A DNA stretch of 39,017 nt from Lentisphaera araneosa HTCC2155 (GTDB lineage Bacteria > Verrucomicrobiota > Lentisphaeria > Lentisphaerales > Lentisphaeraceae): positions 1 to 39,017 of the forward strand of contig CAMCSH010000002.1 of the NCBI GenBank assembly GCA_945877655.1, given 5' to 3'. Under the pieces are notes generated by a model. The model made no database searches, had not been told where the DNA came from, and saw nothing but the letters and a program-made list of their open reading frames with translations. The position numbers and the translations under genes were made by a program. Position 1 is the first letter of the stretch; each line of letters starts with the position of its first letter. This document shows, piece by piece, positions 17,529 to 26,219 of this stretch.

Positions 17529-18386
17529 CTACAAATCGGGACGGCGGAAGCGGCGCTCTTTAGACAAGAGGAAGGAGCTTAAAAAGCCCCATATGGCGCC
17601 GAGGGCCGCTGCAGCCGCCTGGGCGGTGGCGGGCACCTGGTCGGCCATGAAGCTCATCGGCTTCGGCTGGAACAGCAATTCCAAGACTAGCCAAATGGCA
17701 AGGATGAAGGCGACGGCACCGGAAAACTGGCCGCAATAATATTTATCCATCCGGCTGCGAGCCCAGAGAAATCCAGCGAAGCCGAAGGTCAGCGGACCAA
17801 AGCCATAACAGCTCAGCGGGCCGGTATGCCACGCTTGCAGGATGAACACCGGCAGACCGAGGCCGAGAGTCAAGACCGCGAGGTAAAGCTTGCCGCTGAC
17901 CTGCTCAATCCGGGCCGCAAAAAGACCGCCGAGACCGACGGTGATGGCGAAGAGGAGCGGATGGCTCTGCAGGAACAGCGGCGAGATCAAACGCCAGGGC
18001 TGGCGCCAAGGGACGGGCACATGCTCGCGCAGGACCGCCACATCGATCAGGCGCGGCTGCTCCGGGCTGATGTAAAAAAACACCTGCAGTCGCTCCATGT
18101 GCCGTCCCCAGTCAGCTACGGCAAAGCCGAGAGTCGCGACGAAAAGCAGGAGGAAAGTCACTGGATGTGCCCGGATCCACGACCACAGACGGTCGATGGA
18201 GCTTTCCGGATTCAGCGTCGTATGCTCCGCCAAGATGCTGCGCGCCGCCGCCATCAAAGGCTCGTCGACCAGGAGCTGATAGCCATCTCCTCCCGGTTCG
18301 AGCCGGTGCGGGATGCCATACTGCTCCAACAAGCGACTGATCGCCTGGGCATTTTCTTGTTTGCGGATGCTGATCAAAGCTTTCAT
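17529..18386 (-). CDS. GlpG-like rhomboid family protein, likely catalytically inactive
   Basis: GlpG-like N-terminal domain (MKALISIRKQENAQAISRLLEQYGI...); QPWRLISPLFLQSHPLLF; YGFGPLTFGFAGFLWAR at the usual GxSG position. Confidence 0.7.
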   Translation of the reverse strand: MKALISIRKQENAQAISRLLEQYGIPHRLEPGGDGYQLLVDEPLMAAARSILAEHTTLNPESSIDRLWSWIRAHPVTFLLLFVATLGFAVADWGRHMERLQVFFYISPEQPRLIDVAVLREHVPVPWRQPWRLISPLFLQSHPLLFAITVGLGGLFAARIEQVSGKLYLAVLTLGLGLPVFILQAWHTGPLSCYGFGPLTFGFAGFLWARSRMDKYYCGQFSGAVAFILAIWLVLELLFQPKPMSFMADQVPATAQAAAAALGAIWGFLSSFLLSKERRFRRPDL

Positions 18387-18520
18387 CGCCGCCTCCAGAG
18401 CTACCTCAAAATAACCCCGGAAATAGAAGATGAGGAGCGCTCCGCCAAAGAGCTTGATACAGCACTGGAGAGCGGGCATTTCGGCGCTAAGATGGCGGAT
18501 TACCCAAAGAGGAGCTTTCC

Positions 18521-19423
18521 ATGCCTGCGTTTTCCCTGCACCCCGGCGACAGCGTCGCCTTCATCGGCATCGGTGTCATGGGGCGCTCCATGGCCGCCCA
18601 TCTGATCAAAGCCGGCTTCAGCGTCCGCATCCACACCCGCACCGCAGCCAAAGCCGCCGAATTGCTGGCCCAGGACGCGATCTGGTGCGATTCGGCGAGC
18701 GAGGCCGTTCGCGGTGCCAAAGCAGTGATCACCATGCTCGGCTATCCCGACGAAGTCCGCCAGGTCCTGCTCGGTTCCAAGGGTCTGATCTCGGCTTGCA
18801 TCGCCCCCTGCCTGATCATCGATATGAGCACCTCCGAACCCAGCCTCGCGGTCGAGATTGCGGCCGCCGCAAAAGCCCGCGGTCTTGACGCCCTCGACGC
18901 TCCGGTTTCCGGCGGCGATCTCGGCGCCCGCAACGCCGCTTTGTCGATCATGGTCGGCGGCGACGCTGAAGCCTTCGAAGCCGCTCGTCCGCTCTTCGCA
19001 GCGATGGGCAAAACCATCGTCCACCAGGGCCCGCCCGGCACCGGCCAGCACACCAAAATGGCCAACCAGATTGCCATCGCCGGCAACATGATGGGGGTGA
19101 TGGAAGCCCTCCTCTACGCCCGCCGCTGCGGACTTGATCCGGAACAAGTCCTTGCCAGCATCGGCAGTGGCGCCGCCGGCTCTTGGAGCTTGAACAATCT
19201 CTACCCTCGCGTCCTCCGCAACGACTTCGCTCCCGGCTTCTACATCAAGCACTTCGTCAAAGACATGGGCATCGCCCTGAGCGAAGCCAAGTCGCGCAAT
19301 CTCCGCCTCCCCGGCCTCGAACTGGCACACAGCCTGTATAGCGACTACATGCAAGCCGGCGGCGGCGATGAAGGGACCCAAGCGCTGTACAAGGCGCTGG
19401 ACCGGTTCAATGGAGCGAAGTAA
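18521..19423 (+). CDS. NAD(P)-dependent beta-hydroxyacid dehydrogenase (3-hydroxyisobutyrate dehydrogenase/GarR-like)
   Basis: FIGIGVMGRSMAAHLIKAGF; DAPVSGGDLGARNAALSIMVGG. Confidence 0.9.
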   Translation: MPAFSLHPGDSVAFIGIGVMGRSMAAHLIKAGFSVRIHTRTAAKAAELLAQDAIWCDSASEAVRGAKAVITMLGYPDEVRQVLLGSKGLISACIAPCLIIDMSTSEPSLAVEIAAAAKARGLDALDAPVSGGDLGARNAALSIMVGGDAEAFEAARPLFAAMGKTIVHQGPPGTGQHTKMANQIAIAGNMMGVMEALLYARRCGLDPEQVLASIGSGAAGSWSLNNLYPRVLRNDFAPGFYIKHFVKDMGIALSEAKSRNLRLPGLELAHSLYSDYMQAGGGDEGTQALYKALDRFNGAK

Positions 19424-19485
19424 GCTCTTCGCAGCTCCAGACCTCAAGGTCATTGGACCTTTTCTGAGATAGAAAACTCACAACT

Positions 19486-19516
19486 CCTTGACCTTGTGAC
19501 CCTGTGACCTGTGACC
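19486..19516. repeat. Tandem TGTGACC-type repeat
   Basis: CCTTGACCTTGTGACCCTGTGACCTGTGACC; partial inverted counterpart CAAGGTCA at 19445-19452. Confidence 0.75.
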
Positions 19517-19562
19517 AACTAGCACCCTTACTCCCTCACTCCCCAACCTTCAAAGGCTCCCC

Positions 19563-20186
19563 ATGAAAAACCTCATCCTCCTCGCTTCGCTTCTCGCCGC
19601 TGGCTGCACCACCACCATCGTTTCGGCGCCGCAACACCTGATGCCCGCCAATGCCCTCGGCCGCTTCGAACCGTGCAACTTCACCGGCACTCCCACCGAA
19701 GCGGAAATCAAGGACGGCGTTCTTACCCTGCCGATGGGCCAGCCGCTCAGCGCCGTCGCCTGGAAAGGCGAGCCGCCGCAGCGCGACATGTATCGCCTCA
19801 GCTACGAAGCGCGCCGGATCGACGGCCTCGACTTCTTCGCCGCCTGCACCTTCCCGGTCGGCCAGAACTCACTCACTCTTGTCCTCGGCGGCTGGTCCGG
19901 CGCAGTCTGCGGTTTGTCCAACATCGACGACAACGATGCCGCCCACAACAGCACCACCCGCAATGACGTCCTGTTCGAAAACGGCCGTTGGTACAAGATC
20001 GACATCGAAGTCCGCCACGGTCTCATTGAAGTCTTTCTAGACGGCAAGAGCTTCATGAAAGCCGACACCAATGGCAAAAAAGTCGACACCCGTCCCGAAG
20101 TGGAACGCACCAAGCCTCTCGGATTCTGCTCCTTCGAATCGAAAAGCGAAATCCGCAAGATGATGATTCAGAAGCTGCACGAGTGA
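19563..20186 (+). CDS. Lipoprotein with DUF1080/concanavalin-like domain
   Basis: Lipobox LAAGC; NGRWYKIDIEVRHGLIEVFLDGKSF. Confidence 0.6.
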   Translation: MKNLILLASLLAAGCTTTIVSAPQHLMPANALGRFEPCNFTGTPTEAEIKDGVLTLPMGQPLSAVAWKGEPPQRDMYRLSYEARRIDGLDFFAACTFPVGQNSLTLVLGGWSGAVCGLSNIDDNDAAHNSTTRNDVLFENGRWYKIDIEVRHGLIEVFLDGKSFMKADTNGKKVDTRPEVERTKPLGFCSFESKSEIRKMMIQKLHE

Positions 20187-21079
20187 TGAAGATTCTCCTC
20201 ACCGGCGCCACTGGCCTGCTCGGACGGGCGATTTCCCGCGAACTCAAGTCGCATGAAGTCCTCGGCCTGAGCTGGAGCCGCAGCGCTCCCGGACTGCGCC
20301 GCTGCGACCTCACCGATGCCGCGGCATTGAACTCGGTGCTGGAAGAATATCGGCCCGATTTCATCATTCACGCCGCTGCTGAAAGACGCCCCGACGTCTG
20401 TGAGAAAAATCCCGTCGCCAGCGCCGCTCTCAACCTCGGCTCGACCCGTCAACTCGCGGACTGGGCCGCAAAAAACTCATCGCGCCTGCTCTTCGTCTCC
20501 ACCGACTACGTCTTTGATGGCAGCACCCCGCCTTATGCGGAAGACGCAAAACCCAACCCTCTCAACGCCTACGGACTGGGCAAGCTCGAAGGCGAAAAGA
20601 TCTGCCGGAACAGCTCGGATCGGGCTTTGGTCCTGCGTGTTCCGGTGCTCTACGGCGAAGTCGAGCACTGGGGCGAAAGCTCGGTGCTGGATGTCGTCCC
20701 ACGTCTTCAATCGGGCGAGAGTCTCAAGCTCGATGACTGGGCCACCCGCTTCCCCACCTACACCGGCGATGTCGCACTTGCGCTTGCCGCAATGACCAAG
20801 CACCTCGCATCGCATCAAGATCTACCGGGCGGGATCTATCATTTCTCCGGAGACGAAGCTCTGAGCAAATACGCCATGACTGGTCTGATCCAAGCTGTCG
20901 GAGGCTTTGATTCCGAGCTTGTGCCCATCCCCTCCCCGCCCGCGACCGCGGCGCCGCGTCCCCGCAACGCTCAGCTCAGCTGCGGCAAACTCGATCGGCT
21001 CCTGCCCGGTCTGCGCCGCAGCCGCTTCGCCGAGGTGCTGACGGGATTAGACTTGACCGCAAAAAAAACTTTGACTTAA
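20186..21079 (+). CDS. dTDP-4-dehydrorhamnose reductase-like/MAT2B-like SDR
   Basis: MKILLTGATGLLGRAI; FIIHAAAERRPD; STDYVFDG; NAYGLGKLEGE. Confidence 0.85.
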   Translation: MKILLTGATGLLGRAISRELKSHEVLGLSWSRSAPGLRRCDLTDAAALNSVLEEYRPDFIIHAAAERRPDVCEKNPVASAALNLGSTRQLADWAAKNSSRLLFVSTDYVFDGSTPPYAEDAKPNPLNAYGLGKLEGEKICRNSSDRALVLRVPVLYGEVEHWGESSVLDVVPRLQSGESLKLDDWATRFPTYTGDVALALAAMTKHLASHQDLPGGIYHFSGDEALSKYAMTGLIQAVGGFDSELVPIPSPPATAAPRPRNAQLSCGKLDRLLPGLRRSRFAEVLTGLDLTAKKTLT

Positions 21080-21183
21080 CATTTCAATCCATTGATAACA
21101 AAAGCCTTGCAATAAATCCAAAGATCGAATTTCTGGCAATCTGCTAAGAATCTCCGCAAGCCTCCCGAATCATCCGGAGGCGG

Positions 21184-21879
21184 ATGGAGATAAGAGTCAT
21201 GTTGGCGGCGGGAATCATATTGGGCTTGGCGGGGAGTCTGCACTGCATCGGCATGTGCGGCCCTCTCAATCTTGCCTTGCCCCTGCCGCAAAATCAGCGA
21301 CGAGCTTATCAGATCTCCCTTTTTCAGCTTCAGCTCGGCCGCATTATCGGCTACAGCCTGCTTGGCGCCTTGGTCGGCAGTTTCGGCTTCCTCTTGCACG
21401 ACCTGCTCTTGCAGCAAAGCCTGTCCCTCGGCCTCGGCCTGCTTCTCTTCCTCTTCCTCGTCCTCACCTGGGTCGGCAAACAGCCGTCGCCGCCGCCTTG
21501 GCTGCGCCGCGCCTGGGGCGCCTTGATGCGTCGCGAAGCTTGGCTGCTGGTCGGCCTGCTCAACGCCCTCCTCCCCTGCGGATTGAGTTTCGCCGCCCTC
21601 ACTGCCGCAGCGGCCGAAGCCAGCCCTTGGCGCGGTGCCGCCTTCATGGCGATCTTCGGGCTCGCCACCGTTCCCGCCCTCTTGGCGACCGCCGCGACGC
21701 GGCAGAAACTCCTTTCCTGGCCTAGGCTCCGCCGCCTCGCGCCGTCGCTCTCCATCGGCATTCTCGCAGCTCTCTTGATGATCCGCGGCCTCGGCCTCGG
21801 TATCCCTTGGCTCAGCCCCTCCGTCACCCATGATTCGGGTAAAGTCAAAATCAGCTGCTGTCACGAGGACTCGCCATGA
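21184..21879 (+). CDS. TauE/SafE (UreH-like) membrane protein
   Basis: GSLHCIGMCGPL motif; several TM helices; start could be 21199. Confidence 0.8.
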   Translation: MEIRVMLAAGIILGLAGSLHCIGMCGPLNLALPLPQNQRRAYQISLFQLQLGRIIGYSLLGALVGSFGFLLHDLLLQQSLSLGLGLLLFLFLVLTWVGKQPSPPPWLRRAWGALMRREAWLLVGLLNALLPCGLSFAALTAAAAEASPWRGAAFMAIFGLATVPALLATAATRQKLLSWPRLRRLAPSLSIGILAALLMIRGLGLGIPWLSPSVTHDSGKVKISCCHEDSP

Positions 21880-23408
21880 GCCGCAAAACACTTAGATTGT
21901 CTCCGCAAACGGAGACTCCGATGATCTTTCCTTCCGACCTCAGCCCCTCGCAACGCCTGCACGAATTAGAAGCGCTCAGCGCCGCCCTCGACGAAACCTC
22001 GATCGTTGCCGTCACCGACCCGTTTGGCATCATCAATCACGCCAATCGCCGCTTCTGCGACATCTCGGGTTACACCCTCGAAGAGCTGCTCGGCAAGAAT
22101 CATCGCATCCTCAATTCCGGCACCCATCCGAAATCCTTCTTCACTGCCATGTGGCAGCACATCGGCGCCGGCAAGATCTGGCGCGGCGACATCTGCAACC
22201 GGGCCAAAGACGGCTCGCTCTACTGGGTTGACACCACCATCGTCCCGATCACCGGCACGAATGGTCAGGTCGACCGCTACATCTCGATCCGCCACGTCAT
22301 CACCCAACGCATGGAGTTGATGAGCGCCCTCAACGCCTCCGAAGCACGTCTCAACGCCATTCTCGATGCTTCCGCCGACGGCGTCGTCGTTCTCGAATCA
22401 AACTCCCAGGTCCGCCGCATCAACGCCTCCGCCGCGGCCATGCTCGGCTGCTGCCCCGCTATCGCCATCGGCCGCGATGCCCGCGACTGGCTCCCCGGTT
22501 GGGAACCCGGCATCGGCACCCGCGAAATCCTCGCACGAAATGAAGCCGGTCAAGACCTGCCGCTCTTCCTCAACGAACGCAGCCTCGTCCATGGCGGCGA
22601 AAACCTCACCCTGCTCTTCCTGCGCAACCTCTCGGAACAGAAAGAGACCGAACGCACCCTCGATTTGATGCGCCATCAGCTCGACGTCCAGACTCTCTTC
22701 AATCAGCGTCTCTCCGCCCTCGCCGCCATGGCCGGCGGCATCGCCCACGAGCTCAACCAGCCGCTCTCCGGCATCCGCGTCTATGCCGACATGGTCGCCA
22801 ACAGCATCGACAACAAACAAGTTCTCGATCCGCAGTCCACCGGCATCACCATGGGCAAGATCATCCGCCTCGTCGACCGCGCCGCCTCGATCATCGAACA
22901 CATGCGCCAGTTCGCCTCGGAAAAATCCCCCGGAGACCTCCGCTCCGAACGCCTGCCCCTGCGCCAGGCCGTCGATGCCTCCCTCGAACTCGTCGGCCAA
23001 CAACTGCGCAACCGCGGCATCGCCTTCCGCAATGAAATCGACGCCTCGCACCTCGTCCTTGGCAATCAACACCGGCTCGAACAGGTCTTCATCAACCTCT
23101 TCACCAACTCGCGTGACGCCATCGTCGATAAACCCGTCCCGCCCCTCGGCGGCCACTTCATCCGCCTCCGCTCCCACCTGTCGCCGCAAGGTCTCGAAGT
23201 CATCGTCGACGACTCCGGTCCCGGCGTGCCGGAATCGGTGCGCGACAAGCTCTTCGACCCCTTCGTCTCGAGCAAGGCCCCCGGCGCCGGCACGGGGCTC
23301 GGCCTGCCCATCTGCCACGGCATCCTGAAAGATTGCGGCGCCAGCATCCGCCTGCATCGCACCAGTCCCGACGGCACCAGCTTCATCCTCAACTTCCCGC
23401 GCTGCTGA
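21876..23408 (+). CDS. PAS-domain sensor histidine kinase
   Basis: PAS region TDPFGIINHANRRFCDISGYTLEELLGKNHRIL; H-box GGIAHELNQPLSGIR; DDSGPGVPE and GTGLGLPIC. Confidence 0.93.
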   Translation: MSRKTLRLSPQTETPMIFPSDLSPSQRLHELEALSAALDETSIVAVTDPFGIINHANRRFCDISGYTLEELLGKNHRILNSGTHPKSFFTAMWQHIGAGKIWRGDICNRAKDGSLYWVDTTIVPITGTNGQVDRYISIRHVITQRMELMSALNASEARLNAILDASADGVVVLESNSQVRRINASAAAMLGCCPAIAIGRDARDWLPGWEPGIGTREILARNEAGQDLPLFLNERSLVHGGENLTLLFLRNLSEQKETERTLDLMRHQLDVQTLFNQRLSALAAMAGGIAHELNQPLSGIRVYADMVANSIDNKQVLDPQSTGITMGKIIRLVDRAASIIEHMRQFASEKSPGDLRSERLPLRQAVDASLELVGQQLRNRGIAFRNEIDASHLVLGNQHRLEQVFINLFTNSRDAIVDKPVPPLGGHFIRLRSHLSPQGLEVIVDDSGPGVPESVRDKLFDPFVSSKAPGAGTGLGLPICHGILKDCGASIRLHRTSPDGTSFILNFPRC

Positions 23409-23424
23409 AACCAAAGGCAAAATC

Positions 23425-24888
23425 ATGATTGACCCGATCCTGAATAAATTCGACGTCCTGGTGGTGGATGATGACGAAGCCGTCCGCGACTCGCTGTCCT
23501 CCTTCCTCGGCTCCGTCGGCATCCAGGTGCGCACCGCCTCGACCCCGGAAGAAGCCCTCGGCATCGCCCGCAACGAAGGCGTGCAAGTGGTGATCTCCGA
23601 TGTCCGCATGCCTGGCATGGACGGCATCACCCTGCTTGGGAAGCTGCACGAAATCTGCCAGGACACCGAGGTCCTGATCGTCACCGGCCACTCCAACGAA
23701 CAGCTCGCCATCGACGCCCTGCGAGCCGGCGCCTTCGACTACTTCCGCAAGCCCCTCAACGCCCGCGAAATCGTCGAATCTTTGCGGAAGACGAGACAGT
23801 TCCAACTTCTCCGCGCCGAAAACCGCAATCTCAAGGCCCTGATCGAACGCACCCAGGAAGCTGTCGGCGCGCCGGTCTTCGGCAGTGCCCCCGCTTCGCA
23901 AGAACTTCTCGCCCGCCTGCAACGCGCTGCCGCCGCCACCGAAACCACCGTCCTCCTCTGCGGCGAAACCGGCACAGGCAAAGAAGTCGCTGCCCGCTTC
24001 CTGCACCAGCACTCGCGACCCTCGGACGCCCCCTTCGTCGCCGTCAATTGCGGCGCCTTCCCCGAACAGCTGCTCGAAGCGGAACTCTTCGGCCACGAAA
24101 AAGGCGCCTTCACCGGCGCCGACAAGCAGAAGCCCGGCATCTTCGAAATGGCCCAGGGCGGCACGGTCTTTCTCGACGAGGTCTCGGAGATGAGCCTCGG
24201 CGCCCAATCGCGTTTCCTCCGCGTCCTCGAAGAACGCAAATTCCGCCGCGTCGGCGGCACCCGAGAAGTCGAGCTCACCGGCGTCCGGGTCATCGCCGCC
24301 ACCAACCGCGACTTGAAGATGCTGGTCGAGGAAAAGAAATTCCGCGAAGATCTTTACTGGCGCCTGTCGGTGGCCCGAATCGAGCTACCTCCCCTGCGCG
24401 AACGCCGCCAGGACGTTACTCCCCTGGCCCGTCGTTTCCTCGACGAACTCAGCACCCGCTTCCGCCGTAAAATGAGCTTGGGGAAACCCGCCGAACGAGC
24501 CCTCGCCGTTTACAATTTCCCCGGCAACATCCGCGAACTCCGCAACCTCCTCGAACACGCCGCAGTTTTCGCAGCCAACACCGTCATCAGCCCGCGCGAT
24601 CTCGGCATCCCGAATGCCCCCGGCGACGTCCCCGACCTCCCCGATGCCCCTTTGGCCCCCCTCCCCGTCGCCGCGCCCCCTGTTGCCACGGCACCCGCGA
24701 ACAAAACCGCAGCTCCCGCCATCGGCGACAACCTCGACCTCGACCAGATGGAACACAACCTGGTCAAAGAAGCCCTGCGTCGCCACCCCGGCAACCATAC
24801 CCGCGCGTCCAAAGCCCTCGGCATCACCCCGCAAGCGCTCTACCGCAAACTCGAAAAATTTGGCATGAAGAAGCTCAGCGGCGAGTGA
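23425..24888 (+). CDS. Sigma-54-dependent response regulator (NtrC/AtoC type)
   Basis: Receiver DVLVVDDDEAVRDS; GETGTGKE; GAFTGAD; C-terminal Fis-type HTH. Confidence 0.95.
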   Translation: MIDPILNKFDVLVVDDDEAVRDSLSSFLGSVGIQVRTASTPEEALGIARNEGVQVVISDVRMPGMDGITLLGKLHEICQDTEVLIVTGHSNEQLAIDALRAGAFDYFRKPLNAREIVESLRKTRQFQLLRAENRNLKALIERTQEAVGAPVFGSAPASQELLARLQRAAAATETTVLLCGETGTGKEVAARFLHQHSRPSDAPFVAVNCGAFPEQLLEAELFGHEKGAFTGADKQKPGIFEMAQGGTVFLDEVSEMSLGAQSRFLRVLEERKFRRVGGTREVELTGVRVIAATNRDLKMLVEEKKFREDLYWRLSVARIELPPLRERRQDVTPLARRFLDELSTRFRRKMSLGKPAERALAVYNFPGNIRELRNLLEHAAVFAANTVISPRDLGIPNAPGDVPDLPDAPLAPLPVAAPPVATAPANKTAAPAIGDNLDLDQMEHNLVKEALRRHPGNHTRASKALGITPQALYRKLEKFGMKKLSGE

Positions 24889-24910
24889 TGGCCGCCCGAT
24901 TCGACGACTA

Positions 24911-24942
24911 AAAAACGCCCCGGTTTTCACCGGGGCGTTTTT
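24911..24942. terminator. Bidirectional rho-independent terminator
   Basis: AAAAACGCCCCGGT-TTTC-ACCGGGGCGTTTTT between convergent genes. Confidence 0.95.
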
Positions 24943-24960
24943 GCGTGAATCGCACAGCGA

Positions 24961-26103
24961 TCAGAGATCGAAGCCGGCGAAGGCGTCTTCGTGGACGGCG
25001 TTGTCGATCTGGCCGACGACATAGGAGGAGATTTCGGCTTCTTGGGGAGCGACCTGGACGTTGTCGGACACCAGCCAGGAATTGATCCACGGCAGGGGGT
25101 TCTGAGTCGTCGAGAAGACGTTTTTGAAGCCGATGGCGCGGAGGCGGTTGTTGGTGATGTACTCGACGTATTGGCAGAGGATGTCGGCATTGAGACCCAT
25201 CATCGAGCCATCCTTGAAGAGGTACTTGGCCCATTCTTTTTCCTGCTCGGCGGCGGTGATGAAGATCTGGTAGACCTGACCTTCGCACTCGCGGGCGATC
25301 TCCTGCATTTCGGGATCGTCTTTGCCTTCGTGGATGATCTTGATGATCTCCTGGGTGCCGGCAAGGTGCAAGGCTTCGTCGCGGGCGATGAAGCGGATGA
25401 GCTTGGCGTTGCCTTCCATCAATTGACGTTCGGCAAAGGCGAAGGAGCAGGCGAAGCTGACGTAGAAACGCACGGCTTCGAGGACGTTGACGCTGACCAT
25501 GGTCAGGTACAGACGGCGCTTCAGGTCGCGCTTGCTGACGCGGATGCTCTTGCCGTTGATCTCGTGCACGCCTTCGCCGAGGAGCGAGTAGTAGTTCGTG
25601 CCTTCGATCAAGGCATCGTAGTACTGCGAGATCGAGGCGGCGCGCTTGATGATCTCGGGGTTCTTGACGATGTCGTCGAGGACGACCGAGGGGTTAGGGA
25701 AGATGTTGCGGATTATGTGGGTGTAGGAACGCGAGTGGATGGTCTCGAAGAAAGACCAGGTCTCGATCCAGGTTTCCAGCTCGGGAGTGGAGACGATCGG
25801 CAGGAAGGCGATGTTGGGCGAGCGGCCCTGGATCGAGTCGAGCAGAGTCTGGTACTTCAGGTTGGAGACGAAGATGTGGCGCTCATGTTCATCAAGCTTC
25901 TCCATGAAGTCGATGCGATCGCGCGACAGGTCGATTTCTTCAGGACGCCAGAAGAAGCTGATCTGCTTATCGATGAGCTTTTCGAAGATCGGGTGGCGCT
26001 GCTCGTCGTAGCGCGACACGTTGACGTTCTCGCCGAAGAACATCGGCTGCTTCAGATGGTTGTAAGCAGTGCGGTTGAAGACGCTGAATTGCATGGTTCT
26101 CAA
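24961..26103 (-). CDS. nrdB: Ribonucleoside-diphosphate reductase beta subunit (class I)
   Basis: [23 protein letters not shown]; start could be 26094 (MQFSVFN). Confidence 0.95.
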   Translation of the reverse strand: MRTMQFSVFNRTAYNHLKQPMFFGENVNVSRYDEQRHPIFEKLIDKQISFFWRPEEIDLSRDRIDFMEKLDEHERHIFVSNLKYQTLLDSIQGRSPNIAFLPIVSTPELETWIETWSFFETIHSRSYTHIIRNIFPNPSVVLDDIVKNPEIIKRAASISQYYDALIEGTNYYSLLGEGVHEINGKSIRVSKRDLKRRLYLTMVSVNVLEAVRFYVSFACSFAFAERQLMEGNAKLIRFIARDEALHLAGTQEIIKIIHEGKDDPEMQEIARECEGQVYQIFITAAEQEKEWAKYLFKDGSMMGLNADILCQYVEYITNNRLRAIGFKNVFSTTQNPLPWINSWLVSDNVQVAPQEAEISSYVVGQIDNAVHEDAFAGFDL

Positions 26104-26105
26104 CT

Positions 26106-26212
26106 AGGTTGAAAGGTTGAAAGGTTGAAAGGCGAAATCAAGCAATGAACTAGGCTAAACGGCAGTCTGGTTTCTGGGCTCATCGCCTTTCAACCTTTCA
26201 ACCTTTCAACCT
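26106..26212. repeat. Perfect 30-bp inverted repeat made of AGGTTGAAA units, 47-nt spacer
   Basis: AGGTTGAAAGGTTGAAAGGTTGAAAGGCGA (26106-26135) and its exact reverse complement (26183-26212). Confidence 0.98.
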
Positions 26213-26219
26213 CTTTTCT

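Noticed and set aside
24991-26112. 373-aa plus-strand ORF
   Set aside because: Antisense to nrdB.
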